Shown: piece by piece, positions 18,457 through 26,410 of the stretch
Layout: each line of letters starts with the position of its first letter
How positions within the stretch are numbered: the stretch's first letter is position 1
Origin: CAVQZC01 sp963718315
GTDB taxonomy: Bacteria > Actinomycetota > Thermoleophilia > Gaiellales > JAICJC01
Direction of reading: 5' to 3'
Assembly: GCA_963718315.1 (NCBI GenBank)
Contig: CAVQZC010000006.1
Location: forward strand, 248,001 to 312,000
DNA length: 64,000 nucleotides
Program-made: the position numbers and the translations under genes
The notes under the pieces: model-generated
The model's input: the letters and a program-made list of their open reading frames with translations, nothing else
What the model was told of the DNA's origin: nothing
The model's database searches: none

Positions 18457-19413
18457 AAGTCGTTCGCGTACAGGTCGGCGACCTGGGCCAGCTCCTCGGC
18501 GGTCAGCTCCGGCGTGTCCGGCGCGGCCGCGAACTCCTGGAGCTGCTCGGACGTGTAGATGTTGGGCAGCACCGACGTCACCGACGGGTCGGCCAGCAGC
18601 CACTGGATCGCGGCCTGGCCGAGCGTGCGGCCGTCGGTCAGGAACTCGAGCCGCTCGATCTTGCGCAGACCCTCCTCCAGCCACTCCTGGCTGCGGTGGC
18701 GGCGATGGTCGTTCTCGGCGAACACGGTGTCGCGCGTGTACTTGCCCTCGAGCATCCCGGAGGAGTGGGGGACGCGGACGAGGACGCCGACGTCGGCGGT
18801 GTGCGCCATCTCGAGCAGCTCCGCGGCCGGGGTCCTGCTCGAGCATGTTGTGGATGATCTGGAGGACGGCCATCCGCCGGTTGCGAAGCGCCCAGACGCC
18901 CTCGTCGCGCCAGCCGATCGCCGGGCCCAGGGCGGCGCCGTAGCCGCGGATCTTGCCGGCCGCCTTGGCCTCCTCCAGCACCTCGAACACGGTGTCGGAC
19001 TGGAGGGCGTCGAGCCGCGGGTTGTGCAGCTGGTAGAGGTCGATGTGGTCGGTCTCCAGCCGCTGCAGGCTCTGCTCCAGCGCGAAGCGGATGAAGTCGG
19101 GCGTCCAGTCGTGCGGCCGCTCGACGTGCCCCTTGCGCTCCCACGGCGAGTAGATGTCGTACCCGAACTTGGTCGCGATCGTGATCTGGTCGCGCTTGTC
19201 GCCGAGCGCCTTGGCGAGCAGCCGCTCACCGCGTCCCTCGCCGTACGTGTCGGCGGTGTCGTAGACCGTGATCCCGAGGTCGAACGCCTCGCGGATGAGC
19301 GCGACGGCCTGGTCGTCGGTGACGTCGCCCCACCAGCCGGTCGACACCGTCCACAGGCCGAACCCGACTTCGGAGCCCTTGATGCCGCTGGTGCCGAACT
19401 CGCGCGTCTTCAC
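18426..19413 (-). pseudogene. Aldo-keto reductase with one frameshift
   Basis: NAD(P)H-dependent aldo-keto reductase of about 328 residues. The N-terminal half has MKTREFGTSG, DTADTYGEG (catalytic Asp and Tyr) and ATKFGYD (catalytic Lys); DLYQLHNPRLD carries the active-site His. The frame breaks inside the run GGGG at 18829-18832: dropping one base joins HNMLEQDP to AAELLEMAHTAD and restores the C-terminal half, which ends in LTAEELAQVADLYANDFY as in the family. All catalytic residues precede the break. A sequence error at the homopolymer is the simplest reading. Confidence 0.85.
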
Positions 19414-19417
19414 GGCT

Positions 19418-19648
19418 TCATTCTACGTCGGTGTTCTGCGTGGCGAGCCGGTCGAGGCCGGCCAGCCGGGCCTCGATGAAGGGGCGGAAGTGGTCGCCCA
19501 CCCCAGCCTCCTCGGCCAGCCGCAGAGCCTGCGTGAACGTGCCCCGGGCCTTCGCGACATCGCCGCCGCCCTGCTTCAGGCGGTTGTCGCCGACGATGAT
19601 CAGCTTGCGGATCCGGTCGGCCGCCTGCTCGGGATCGATGTCGGGCAC
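19418..19648 (-). CDS. Small TPR-like helical protein
   Basis: 76 residues beginning VPDIDPEQAADRIRKLIIVG and rich in Ala and Leu with a helix-turn-helix pattern like one and a half tetratricopeptide units (FTQALRLAEEAG). GTG at 19648 is chosen because the preceding codons in the same frame look non-coding. It lies 4 bp upstream of the aldo-keto reductase start on the same strand, so the two are probably co-transcribed. No specific function can be assigned. Confidence 0.6.
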   Translation of the reverse strand: MPDIDPEQAADRIRKLIIVGDNRLKQGGGDVAKARGTFTQALRLAEEAGVGDHFRPFIEARLAGLDRLATQNTDVE

Positions 19649-19662
19649 CCGGCTGAACTGTA

Positions 19663-20695
19663 ATGACAGCGATGACGATCGAGCAGGCGACCCGTCCGCC
19701 TGACCGAGCTGTCCCACGGCGCCGGCTGCGCCTGCAAGCTGCCGGCGGGGTCGCTGTCCGAGGTGCTGTCGCGGCTGCCGATGCCGGCGCGCCGCCGGAG
19801 CTGATCGTCGGCAACGAGACGCTGGACGACGCCGCTGTCTGGCGCGTGTCCGACCACCTCTGCGTGATCAGCACCATCGACTTCTTCACGCCGCTGGTCG
19901 ACGACCCCTACCAGTTCGGGCGGATCGCGGCGACCAATGCGCTCTCCGACATCTACGCGATGGGCGGCCGGCCCGCCTTCTGCCTGAACGTGGTCGCCTT
20001 CCCCAAGACGCTGCCGATGGAGCTGCTGGGCGAGATCCTGCGGGGCGGGGCCGACGTGGCCGCCGCCGCGGGCGCGGCGATCGCCGGCGGCCACTCGATC
20101 GACGATCCCGAGCCCAAGTACGGGATGGCGGTGGTCGGCTTCGCCCACCCCGACCAGATCTGGACGAACGCCGGCGCCCGGCCGGCGACGTGATCGCGTT
20201 CAGCAAGCGGATCGGCACCGGCATCGTCGCCACCGCCGTCAAGCGCGGCGACCCGCCGGCGGACGTGGTGGCCGCGGCGGTCGACCAGATGACCACGCTC
20301 AACGACCGGGCCGCGGCGGAGCTGCGCGAGCACGAGCCGCACGCGGTCACCGACGTCACCGGCTTCGGGCTGGTCGGGCACACCCGCGAGCTGGCCGCGG
20401 CCTCCGGCACTGCAGGCCCGGCTGCGGTTCGATGCGGTGCCGCTGCTGCCGGGCGTGCGGGAGCTGATCGACGACGGGGTACGTGCCTGGGGGCACGCGC
20501 ACGAACCTCGAGCTGGCCGGCGCCTACGCCACGTTCGACCCGGGACTGGGCGAGACCGAGCGGCTGCTGGCCTGCGATGCGCAGACCGCCGGCGGCCTGC
20601 TGGCGGCGCTCCCCGCCGACCGCGCAGAGCGGCTCGGGTGGCCGATTCTGGGTGATCTGGTTGACGGGGAGCCCGGCACCGTGCTGGTACACTGA
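19663..20695 (+). pseudogene. selD: Selenide, water dikinase SelD, broken by about five indels
   Basis: SelD makes selenophosphate for selenocysteine or selenouridine. The pieces line up over its full length: VRLTELSHGAGCACKLPAG (active site with Cys, not selenocysteine), NETLDDAAVW, DFFTPLVDDPYQFGRIAATN, GGHSIDDPEPKYG, DVTGFGLVGH, then GGTRTN and CDAQTAGGLL at the end. These sit in alternating frames, with shifts near 19690, 19795, 20180, 20415 and 20485. Some need one base removed and others one added, unlike the other broken genes here. This is either a decaying gene or a low-quality stretch. No selA, selB or tRNA-Sec is seen nearby. secG follows 6 bp later. Confidence 0.8.
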
Positions 20696-20701
20696 GCCGC
20701 G

Positions 20702-20926
20702 ATGGCGGTCTTCATCTTCTCGTTCCTGCAGCTACTGCTCGGCCTCGGCGTGATCGTCCTCGTGCTCATGCACTCGGGCAAGGACGCCGGCCTCTCGGGC
20801 ATGTTCAACCCCGGCCAGAGCTCCTACGGCGGCACTGCGGTGATGGAGCGGAACCTGACCTACCTGACGGTGATCGTGGCGCTCCTCTTCGCCGTCAACG
20901 GGATCATCCTGGGGTTCCTGCTGTAG
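20702..20926 (+). CDS. secG: Preprotein translocase subunit SecG
   Basis: 74-residue Sec translocon subunit with two TM helices (about 3-23 and 52-72) joined by a loop containing HSGKDAGLSGMFN and the AVMERNLTYLT segment typical of SecG. Length and topology match the family. It lies directly downstream of selD and 16 bp before tRNA-Leu, a housekeeping setting that marks the intact chromosome side of the island junction. Confidence 0.95.
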   Translation: MAVFIFSFLQLLLGLGVIVLVLMHSGKDAGLSGMFNPGQSSYGGTAVMERNLTYLTVIVALLFAVNGIILGFLL

Positions 20927-20941
20927 ACTCGTCGGTTGCGC

Positions 20942-21027
<86 letters not shown>

Positions 21028-21033
21028 CTCCCC

Positions 21034-21068
21034 GGAAGCCGCATGGTTGAGCGGCTTTCGGCGTTTCT
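21034..21068 (+). terminator. tRNA-Leu terminator
   Basis: AAGCCGC and GCGGCTT form a 7-bp stem with an 8-nt loop, followed by TTCGGCGTTT. The same hairpin is carried along in each of the three downstream tRNA fragments. Confidence 0.65.
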
Positions 21069-21111
21069 GGGGCCGGAAGGCTCGCTTGCAAATCGTGCTG
21101 ATTGCTAGCGC

Positions 21112-21132
21112 GTGGTACCAGCCGTCCTACCA
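21112..21132. repeat. Right-arm box pair of module 1
   Basis: GTGGTACCA-gcc-GTCCTACCA, starting 85 bp after the tRNA 3' end. It corresponds in spacing to GTGATAACA-gcc-GTGGTAACA at the second junction and GTGGTAACA-gtt-GCGATAACA at the third. Probably integrase arm-type binding sites. Confidence 0.55.
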
Positions 21133-21163
21133 AAGTTCGCCGCCGCCAAGCCGCGCGACCGGT

Positions 21164-21612
21164 CGGTAGCCGACCGGGTCGGTCGCGAGCTCGGAGTCGA
21201 CCGCGTCTACGCCGAGCAGTCCCCCGAGGATAAGCTCGAAGTCGTCCGCCGGCTGCGCGACGACCCGGAGCTGCGCCCAGTGATCATGGTCGGTGATGGA
21301 GTGAACGATGCGCCCGCGCTGGCACTGGCGGACCTCGGTATCGCGATGGGCATGGCCGGTGCGACCGTGTCCTCGGAGACCGCCGACGCCGTCATCACCG
21401 TCGACCGGATCGATCGAGTAGCAGACGCAGTGCACACCGGCCGTCGGTCACTCCACATCGCGCGCCAGAGCGTGCTCGCGGGGATGGGACTCAGCCTCGC
21501 CGCCATGGCCGTCGCCGCCGCCGGATACCTCACACCGGTCGCGGGCGCCCTCTTCCAAGAAGCAATCGATCTCGCCGTCATCCTCAACGCCCTACGCGCA
21601 CTACGCGACTGA
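21164..21612 (+). pseudogene. C-terminal fragment of a P1B-type heavy-metal ATPase
   Basis: About 150 residues corresponding to the end of a heavy-metal P-type ATPase: DRVYAEQSPEDKLEVV, hinge MVGDGVNDAPALALADLGIAM and two closing TM helices (SVLAGMGLSLAAMAVAAAGY and the ALFQEAIDLAVILNALRALR tail). Everything upstream of the P-domain (metal-binding CPx helix, A-domain, DKTGT) is missing. Homology to the pump begins just after the end of the sequence shared with the second junction (...GCGCGACCGG), so the gene was cut at the element end. It cannot pump; it marks where a larger metal-resistance cargo once lay. Confidence 0.8.
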
Positions 21613-21783
21613 CCTGCGAAACCCGGATCGGCCACAGAGCTACCAGACCACCGGCAACGGCTAACCGAGCAGAGCACAGTCTCCGCACGCTGCAACTCAG
21701 GAATGAGAATACGCGTAGACCCCGATGTGCCCGCCGAGCCACCTCGGGGATGATCCTTCCCGAACCGACGTCTGGAGATTGAA

Positions 21784-22062
21784 ATGTCCGAGCCGCAGCT
21801 GATCAGTGACGACCAAGCACGCGATGTGGGGGAGGCGATCGGGATCGAGTGGGATTCGGCCCCGTTCGACGTCCACGAGTTCCGCCGAGGGATGAATGTC
21901 GAACTCGAGCACGGCCTGCGCGATCCAGCCACCAACGTGACGGATGACGACCCGGAAACCACGGCGAAGATCGCGCTCGCCCACCTCAACGAGTTCCCCG
22001 ACTACTACACCCGTCTCGAGCAGATGGAGGAGGAAGCCAAGCGTGAGTTCTCAGGGCGGTGA
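21784..22062 (+). CDS. DUF5661-like small protein
   Basis: 92 residues, acidic and helical. The block GMNVELEHGLRDPATNVTDD followed by TAKIALAHLNEFPDYYTRLE is characteristic of DUF5661-type proteins, soluble proteins of unknown function common in actinobacterial accessory regions. A GGAG lies about nine bases before the ATG. It stands alone, convergent with the ferredoxin gene. Confidence 0.75.
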   Translation: MSEPQLISDDQARDVGEAIGIEWDSAPFDVHEFRRGMNVELEHGLRDPATNVTDDDPETTAKIALAHLNEFPDYYTRLEQMEEEAKREFSGR

Positions 22063-22094
22063 TGGGTGCGCTTCCCCCGTAGGGTCGGGCCGGC

Positions 22095-22286
22095 TCAGAT
22101 CGGCTTGATCGAGAGCGCGCCCAGCGGGCAGACGTCGCACAGAGCCTGCGCGCGTTCCTGGTCGATCTCGGCTAGCAGTACATGGGCCGAGCCCTGGCTG
22201 TCGAGCTCGATTGCGTCGGGGTCGAGTGCGACGCACTCGGCCGATCCAATGCACGAGTCGAGGTCAACGATCAGATGGACGGGCAT
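22095..22286 (-). CDS. Ferredoxin (3Fe-4S/4Fe-4S single-cluster type)
   Basis: 63-residue ferredoxin of the kind that serves P450s and other oxygenases. Cys residues appear in DSCIGSAECV and in LCDVCPLGAL near the end, enough for one 3Fe-4S or 4Fe-4S cluster. GGGAGGAAC precedes the ATG. It is the last gene of a seven-gene minus-strand run and lies 27 bp after a ferredoxin reductase, its obvious electron donor. Confidence 0.9.
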   Translation of the reverse strand: MPVHLIVDLDSCIGSAECVALDPDAIELDSQGSAHVLLAEIDQERAQALCDVCPLGALSIKPI

Positions 22287-22312
22287 GGTGAGGTTCCTCC
22301 CTTGGCGTTGTT

Positions 22313-23440
22313 TCAGGCAGCAGATTCGACGAGTTGGCGGGCTTCGAGGAGACGGGTGGGGGCGCCCATCAGCAGCACACATGTGACCGACCCACCTGCG
22401 TCTCGGCCGACGATGAGCGAGTCGTCCTCGCTCCAATCGCAGACCTGGTCGGGCAGGCCTACCTGCTGAATCCGTAGCGGCCCGATATCGCTGAAGAAGT
22501 ACGGGTCCCTGACGTAGGGCGCGTTCGAGCCCATGATGGAGGCGGCGACGTGGCGGCCGCTCCAGATCGCGTGGTCCCAGTGTGGGATTGCGATTCGCCC
22601 CCACCGGGGATGGGGGAACGAGACGCAGTCGCCGCACGCCCAGAGCGAGTCATGACCGATCACGCGGAGCGTCTGGTCGGCGGGAATGGTGAGTGCGCGC
22701 GAGTCCCCGCCTGTCAGTTCGGGCGGCAGGCTCGACGCGAACCCCGCTGCCGAGACCAGGACGTCGCAGCGAAGCTCGCCGTCTGTTGTCGACACGAGCC
22801 AGCCGTCGGGGCCGTGCTCGGTCGCCTCGATCAGACATCCGCCGATGAACCTGACACCGAGCTCGCTAAGGGTTGCTTCGGCGGCTTCGGAGATGCGGGG
22901 CAGGAACCGCGCGAGGGGGTGGTCGAGCATGTCGACCAGGGTCACGTGGTGGTCGGATGCGAGCGTGGCCGCCGTCTCCGTGCCGATCAGCCCGGCGCCG
23001 ACCACGAGCACTCTCTGGCCGGGCCGCTGGAGAAGGTGGCACAGTGACAAGAGTCCTTCGCCCGTCGCATTCTGTTCGGCTTGGCCGAAGCCGGGAATCG
23101 GCGGCTTCGGGTAGCGCAGGCCGGTCGCCCAGACCATCGAAGGCGCTTCGACCACGACATCGGCGCTCCCGTCGGAGGGCGACACGGTCAACCGCCTGTG
23201 CTCGAGATCGAGGTCGCGCACGATGCCGTCGAGATGGGTGATGCCGATCTGGTTGAGGCGCTGGGCGTCCGCAAACAGCGGCAGCCGCCCTGTGCGAAGT
23301 GCCCGCTTGGAGAGCGGCGGGCGGTCGTGGGGCAGCCCTGGCCCGATCATCGTCACCGGGACGCCGCGCTCCGCGAGGCGGTGTGCGCAAGCGTGGCCGG
23401 CTACCCCGTTTCCGACGACTGTCACGGCGTCTGTGATCAC
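22313..23440 (-). CDS. FAD-dependent ferredoxin reductase-like oxidoreductase
   Basis: 375-residue pyridine-nucleotide-disulfide-fold protein. The FAD loop VVGNGVAGHACAHRL sits at the N-terminus, the NAD(P) loop VVGAGLIGTETAATLA in the middle, and the second FAD contact SLWACGDCVSFPHPRWG near residue 260. No redox-active CxxC follows the FAD loop, which fits ferredoxin/rubredoxin reductases rather than disulfide reductases. The GTG start overlaps the stop of the upstream lipoprotein gene. With the ferredoxin downstream it forms a cytosolic NAD(P)H to ferredoxin step, possibly feeding the membrane haem protein of the same operon. Confidence 0.9.
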   Translation of the reverse strand: MITDAVTVVGNGVAGHACAHRLAERGVPVTMIGPGLPHDRPPLSKRALRTGRLPLFADAQRLNQIGITHLDGIVRDLDLEHRRLTVSPSDGSADVVVEAPSMVWATGLRYPKPPIPGFGQAEQNATGEGLLSLCHLLQRPGQRVLVVGAGLIGTETAATLASDHHVTLVDMLDHPLARFLPRISEAAEATLSELGVRFIGGCLIEATEHGPDGWLVSTTDGELRCDVLVSAAGFASSLPPELTGGDSRALTIPADQTLRVIGHDSLWACGDCVSFPHPRWGRIAIPHWDHAIWSGRHVAASIMGSNAPYVRDPYFFSDIGPLRIQQVGLPDQVCDWSEDDSLIVGRDAGGSVTCVLLMGAPTRLLEARQLVESAA

Positions 23441-23895
23441 GGGCACTTCCCCTGCTTGTAGGCGGCCCGGTCGGCGGGTGAGAGGATCCAGTGCCAGGTG
23501 CTGCCTGCCTTGACCGCGTGCACGGTCGCTGTGGTCACGCCGTTGTCCGAGGTCACCTGCACCGTCACTGCCTCGGCCTTCTCTGGCGCTCCGGCAACGT
23601 CGACGGACTCTGGGTAGGTCTCGAGCACCTTCATGCCGGTCAGGCGGAAGCCCTCGTTCCCCTGACACGCCAGGTAGCGTGATCGGCTGACGATCGCCTG
23701 GTCGGCAGGGTAGAGCTCGCTCCAGAGCCGCTCCGACTGGCCACGTGAGAACTGGGTCGTGACGCGCTGTATGAATGCGGATGCCGACTCCTTGCCGCCG
23801 GTGGTGCCGCTCGAGCCCGTACCGCCGCACGCCGTGACGAGCGTGACGATCAGCAGCACCGAAGCCGCGCCACGTGAGAGGTGTCCGTGTGTCAT
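23437..23895 (-). CDS. Small lipoprotein of unknown function
   Basis: 152 residues. A signal peptide with lipobox LVTACGG (Cys about 24) is followed by a Ser/Gly/Thr-rich linker and a mature domain with an NTF2/DUF4878-like pattern (FIQRVTTQFSRGQSERLW, then a TWHWILSPADRAAYKQG end). GGAGACC sits well placed before the ATG. The start overlaps the apbE stop by four bases (ATGA) and the stop overlaps the reductase start. No flavinylation motif of the S/T-G-A-T/S kind is visible, so it is not an obvious ApbE substrate. Confidence 0.75.
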   Translation of the reverse strand: MTHGHLSRGAASVLLIVTLVTACGGTGSSGTTGGKESASAFIQRVTTQFSRGQSERLWSELYPADQAIVSRSRYLACQGNEGFRLTGMKVLETYPESVDVAGAPEKAEAVTVQVTSDNGVTTATVHAVKAGSTWHWILSPADRAAYKQGKCP

Positions 23896-24875
23896 CGCAG
23901 GTCTCCAATCGGAGTCGCAAGGTTGATTCGCACGCGGTGCCGCTCTGCGGCGAGCCGCAGAGCGCCGCACCTGATCGGTGCGCCCGTGGCAGGGACCACC
24001 AGAGCTGCAAGGCGCGGTCGTGCGCGCACGTAGGCCGCAACGTCAGGCAACGGCGTGATGGCGAGCGCCGTCGCGTGCGCCTCCGCGTCCGCCGCGTTGT
24101 CCGCGACGACCGTCACCGCCAGGGGTCCGGCTTCAGCAGGTACGCCGGTTGCCGGGTCGATCAGGTGGTGGAGAGTGCGTCCGGGGCCGAAGCGCCGGGT
24201 GTCGCGGCCTGACGTCGCGATGCCGCCGGCCGCCAACCGGATCCTTTCCAGCCGCACGCCGGGGCGAGAGGGGTCGGCGATGTCGATCAGCCATGCTCCG
24301 CCCCCGGGTGGGACGCCGCACACCTCGATGTCGCCACCGAGGTCCACCAGAGCACCGGCCAGCGACGGCCACGCGCGCCGCATGGCCGCGATCGTCCTGC
24401 CGGCCGACCAGCCCTTGCCGATGCCGCCCAGGTCGGCTGCCGCGCCCCGCTCGAGGCGAGCGAGTCCGGCGTCCCAGTCGAGCTCGATCGCGGCGCCCGG
24501 GCGCCAGCCCGCCGGGGCCGTCGCCGCGCGCTCCTCGAGCAGGTGGTATGAGCGGTCGTATCCGGCGGCCACGAGTGCGGGGAGGATCGTCGGGTCGAAG
24601 CGCCCCGCGGTGGCGGCACGCGCCTCGACGGCTGCGCTGAGTGCGCTCATCAGGCGGTGCCCGACGGCGACCCACCGGCCGTCGGCCCGGTTCAACAGCG
24701 AGAGATCGCTGGCGGGGTCGAAGCGCGATAGCGCAGTCTCGCAGGCCGCAACCTCCAGCCTGGCAGCGTCCAGCGCGCGCCCGGCCGCACCCTCGTCACC
24801 AGGCTCGCATGTCACGGCCAGCGCGCATGCCGTGCCCATGGCCTGGAACGTCCGCTGCTTCAGTCGCGGGCCCAT
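23892..24875 (-). CDS. apbE: ApbE-family FAD:protein FMN transferase (copy 1)
   Basis: Transfers FMN from FAD to a Thr/Ser of extracytoplasmic flavoproteins. 327 residues with FQAMGTACAL at the start, the SLLNRADG and AATAGRFDPTILPAL segments, DLGGIGKGWSAGR, ATSGRDTRRF, the conserved HHLIDPATGVPA and the late metal-binding DAEAHATALAI. No clear signal peptide is seen, so export or the cofactor source is uncertain. The start overlaps the stop of the ferric-reductase gene upstream. No FMN-bind domain protein occurs in the operon, so the target is unidentified. Confidence 0.92.
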   Translation of the reverse strand: MGPRLKQRTFQAMGTACALAVTCEPGDEGAAGRALDAARLEVAACETALSRFDPASDLSLLNRADGRWVAVGHRLMSALSAAVEARAATAGRFDPTILPALVAAGYDRSYHLLEERAATAPAGWRPGAAIELDWDAGLARLERGAAADLGGIGKGWSAGRTIAAMRRAWPSLAGALVDLGGDIEVCGVPPGGGAWLIDIADPSRPGVRLERIRLAAGGIATSGRDTRRFGPGRTLHHLIDPATGVPAEAGPLAVTVVADNAADAEAHATALAITPLPDVAAYVRARPRLAALVVPATGAPIRCGALRLAAERHRVRINLATPIGDLR

Positions 24876-25495
24876 CAGAGAGCCACCGGCGCTGGTCGTT
24901 CGGCCCGGGCCGGCTCGTCCACACGCCGCGGGGGCACGGCGGAACGTCGCGGCGCGGCGCGGGGCATCAGGATCCGAGCGAACGTGAGCCAGAGCACCGG
25001 TGCTGCGGCCACGGCGGCAAACGCGAGGCCGCGCATGGCGATCAGGTCGGAGCCGGCGGTGAGGGCATGCCAAAGGCCGAGGAAGAACGCGGCGAAGCTG
25101 GCGTAGTGCAGGCGCCGCCACCACCGCTGGCTGATCCTCCGCCTGACGTGGAAGGAGACGGCGAGCGCCAGCATGAGCCATCCGCAGACGATCCCCGCGG
25201 CGAGTGTGACGGGTCGCCAGGTGGCGATGCCCGGGACGAGTACGGAGCCGAAGCCGAAGTGCAGCGTCGGGTCGAGCAGGAGCGCCGTCCCATGTAGCGC
25301 CACCATCGAGATGCCGGTCCACATCAGCGTCTGGTGCCAGGCCAGCAGAGACTTGCCCCTCTTCGCCCCCAGAATCCGGGTGCTGAGAGCCAGGCCGGCT
25401 GAGACCGAGAGTGTCAAGAGCGCGAAGGCAACGAGGCCCGCGGCCCGGGCGACGATCCACGCGACGGGGATCCCGGTGCCGGCGGCGACGATCAT
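24875..25495 (-). CDS. Ferric-reductase-like transmembrane haem protein (copy 1)
   Basis: 206 residues with about six TM helices of the ferric reductase/NOX-MsrQ membrane fold. Two His pairs that could hold two b haems are visible: WHQTLMWTG and VALHG in one helix, RLHYASF and GLWHAL in a later one. The soluble FAD/NAD domain of eukaryotic NOX is absent, so electrons must come from a partner. The C-terminal tail is Pro/Arg-rich. It sits between two tiny membrane proteins and ApbE with overlapping ends, suggesting one membrane complex that carries electrons to an outer flavoprotein. Confidence 0.85.
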   Translation of the reverse strand: MIVAAGTGIPVAWIVARAAGLVAFALLTLSVSAGLALSTRILGAKRGKSLLAWHQTLMWTGISMVALHGTALLLDPTLHFGFGSVLVPGIATWRPVTLAAGIVCGWLMLALAVSFHVRRRISQRWWRRLHYASFAAFFLGLWHALTAGSDLIAMRGLAFAAVAAAPVLWLTFARILMPRAAPRRSAVPPRRVDEPARAERPAPVAL

Positions 25496-25692
25496 CCGGC
25501 TGCCACCGGAGAGGTTCGGGTGGTGGCGTGGGACGCGCTCGGGACGACTAACAGTTGGCCGTTCTTCCCTTTGACCACCATCGTCGGCGGCGTGCTCTGC
25601 GTCGGGGCGGGCTGCTGCCTCGTCCACGCAAGCACAGCCACAACGCCGAACAGGGCCCAGACTGACAAGACGGCTGCCCAAACGGCTCGCAC
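25492..25692 (-). CDS. Small single-pass membrane protein
   Basis: 66 residues beginning with GTG: one N-terminal TM helix (about 4-22) and an extracytoplasmic tail with two or three short beta-like stretches (TMVVKGKNGQLLVV). No cofactor motif. The stop overlaps the ATG of the haem membrane protein (ATGA), so it is translated with it and may be an accessory subunit. Confidence 0.65.
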   Translation of the reverse strand: MRAVWAAVLSVWALFGVVAVLAWTRQQPAPTQSTPPTMVVKGKNGQLLVVPSASHATTRTSPVAAG

Positions 25693-25693
25693 G

Positions 25694-25900
25694 TCAGTCT
25701 CCCGGCTCCACTCGGGGCGGCGTGGCTTGCACCTGGGGAACGACGGGCGCAGGCTGCGCCGTCGGCACGCGGGTCAGGCCGGCGATGGCGGCTCCGCCCG
25801 TGAGCACCGTACCCGCCAGCGCCGCAGCCAGCAGAAACAACTCCCGCCGGGTGGGCCGCACAGGCAAGTTGGTGGTCTGGACATGCGGGTCGTCAGGCAT
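25694..25900 (-). CDS. Small membrane-anchored protein, first gene of redox operon 1
   Basis: 68 residues. A cytoplasmic stretch ends in RPTRRELF and is followed by one TM helix (about 20-42) and a Pro-rich tail. The double Arg before the helix is reminiscent of a Tat signal, but no consensus is complete. It is the first recognisable gene of the minus-strand run ending with ferredoxin. No family recognised. Confidence 0.6.
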   Translation of the reverse strand: MPDDPHVQTTNLPVRPTRRELFLLAAALAGTVLTGGAAIAGLTRVPTAQPAPVVPQVQATPPRVEPGD

Positions 25901-26102
25901 ACCCGGACGCTAGGCAGAGGCGCAGAGCGGCGCATCGGTGGCGCTACCGATCCTGCTGCGGGTTTCCCACAGGCGGTAGACCGAGTAGGTGTCGGTGTGG
26001 GCTGGCTTCCAAACGGCGCTGGGCAGCCTGAACACCGGGAAAGGCGGGTCGATCACCTGGACAGCACTGCACTCCCGTGCGACTTCACCAGGAAGGATCA
26101 CC
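25901..26102. other. Intergenic region between redox operon 1 and a small plus-strand gene
   Basis: About 200 bp between divergent genes, so it should hold promoters for both. No convincing -35/-10 pair or operator could be read by eye. Confidence 0.3.
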
Positions 26103-26276
26103 ATGACCAGTCCAATCTCTGGAGCAAGCGGGCCTTCGCACCCGTATCAGACCGGCACGACACCACCGCCGGCCAAGCCGGCCGACCCGGATCACGATGG
26201 CGACGTCGATGGGGCAGCAGGCGACAAGCCCGCCAATCCGTTGAGCACAGGTCGGGGGATCGACACCCGGGCGTAG
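26103..26276 (+). CDS. Short Asp-rich protein
   Basis: 57 residues with AAGGA well placed before the ATG. The Pro-rich middle is followed by DPDHDGDVDGAAGDKP, which resembles a single calcium-binding loop (D-x-D-x-D-x-D), then NPLSTGRGI. Similar tiny proteins with this loop are scattered in bacteria; I know no function. It is transcribed alone and ends shortly before a strong hairpin. Confidence 0.65.
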   Translation: MTSPISGASGPSHPYQTGTTPPPAKPADPDHDGDVDGAAGDKPANPLSTGRGIDTRA

Positions 26277-26291
26277 CGACCGATCGAACCC

Positions 26292-26330
26292 ACCTGCCTG
26301 GGCCGTCTTCGGAGGTCGGCCCAGGCAGGT
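26292..26330. terminator. 14-bp perfect hairpin
   Basis: ACCTGCCTGGGCCG and CGGCCCAGGCAGGT pair fully around an 11-nt loop, between the convergent short Asp-rich gene and redox operon 2. No T-run on either side. Likely a terminator serving both directions. Confidence 0.75.
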
Positions 26331-26410
26331 AGCGGCACTGGTGGCACTCTGAGTCGATCGGGGGTCTCGACCGGGCGGGATGTCAGACGCCGCTGGCGTT
26401 GGCGGGTTCG

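Noticed and set aside
19663..20695. Recoding or selenocysteine insertion as an explanation for the selD breaks
   Set aside because: The breaks are frame changes and not in-frame TGA codons, and the active-site residue is an ordinary Cys codon.
24055..25297. Plus-strand frames opposite the apbE and haem-protein genes
   Set aside because: Arg/Pro/Ser-rich shadow frames without domains or ribosome sites.
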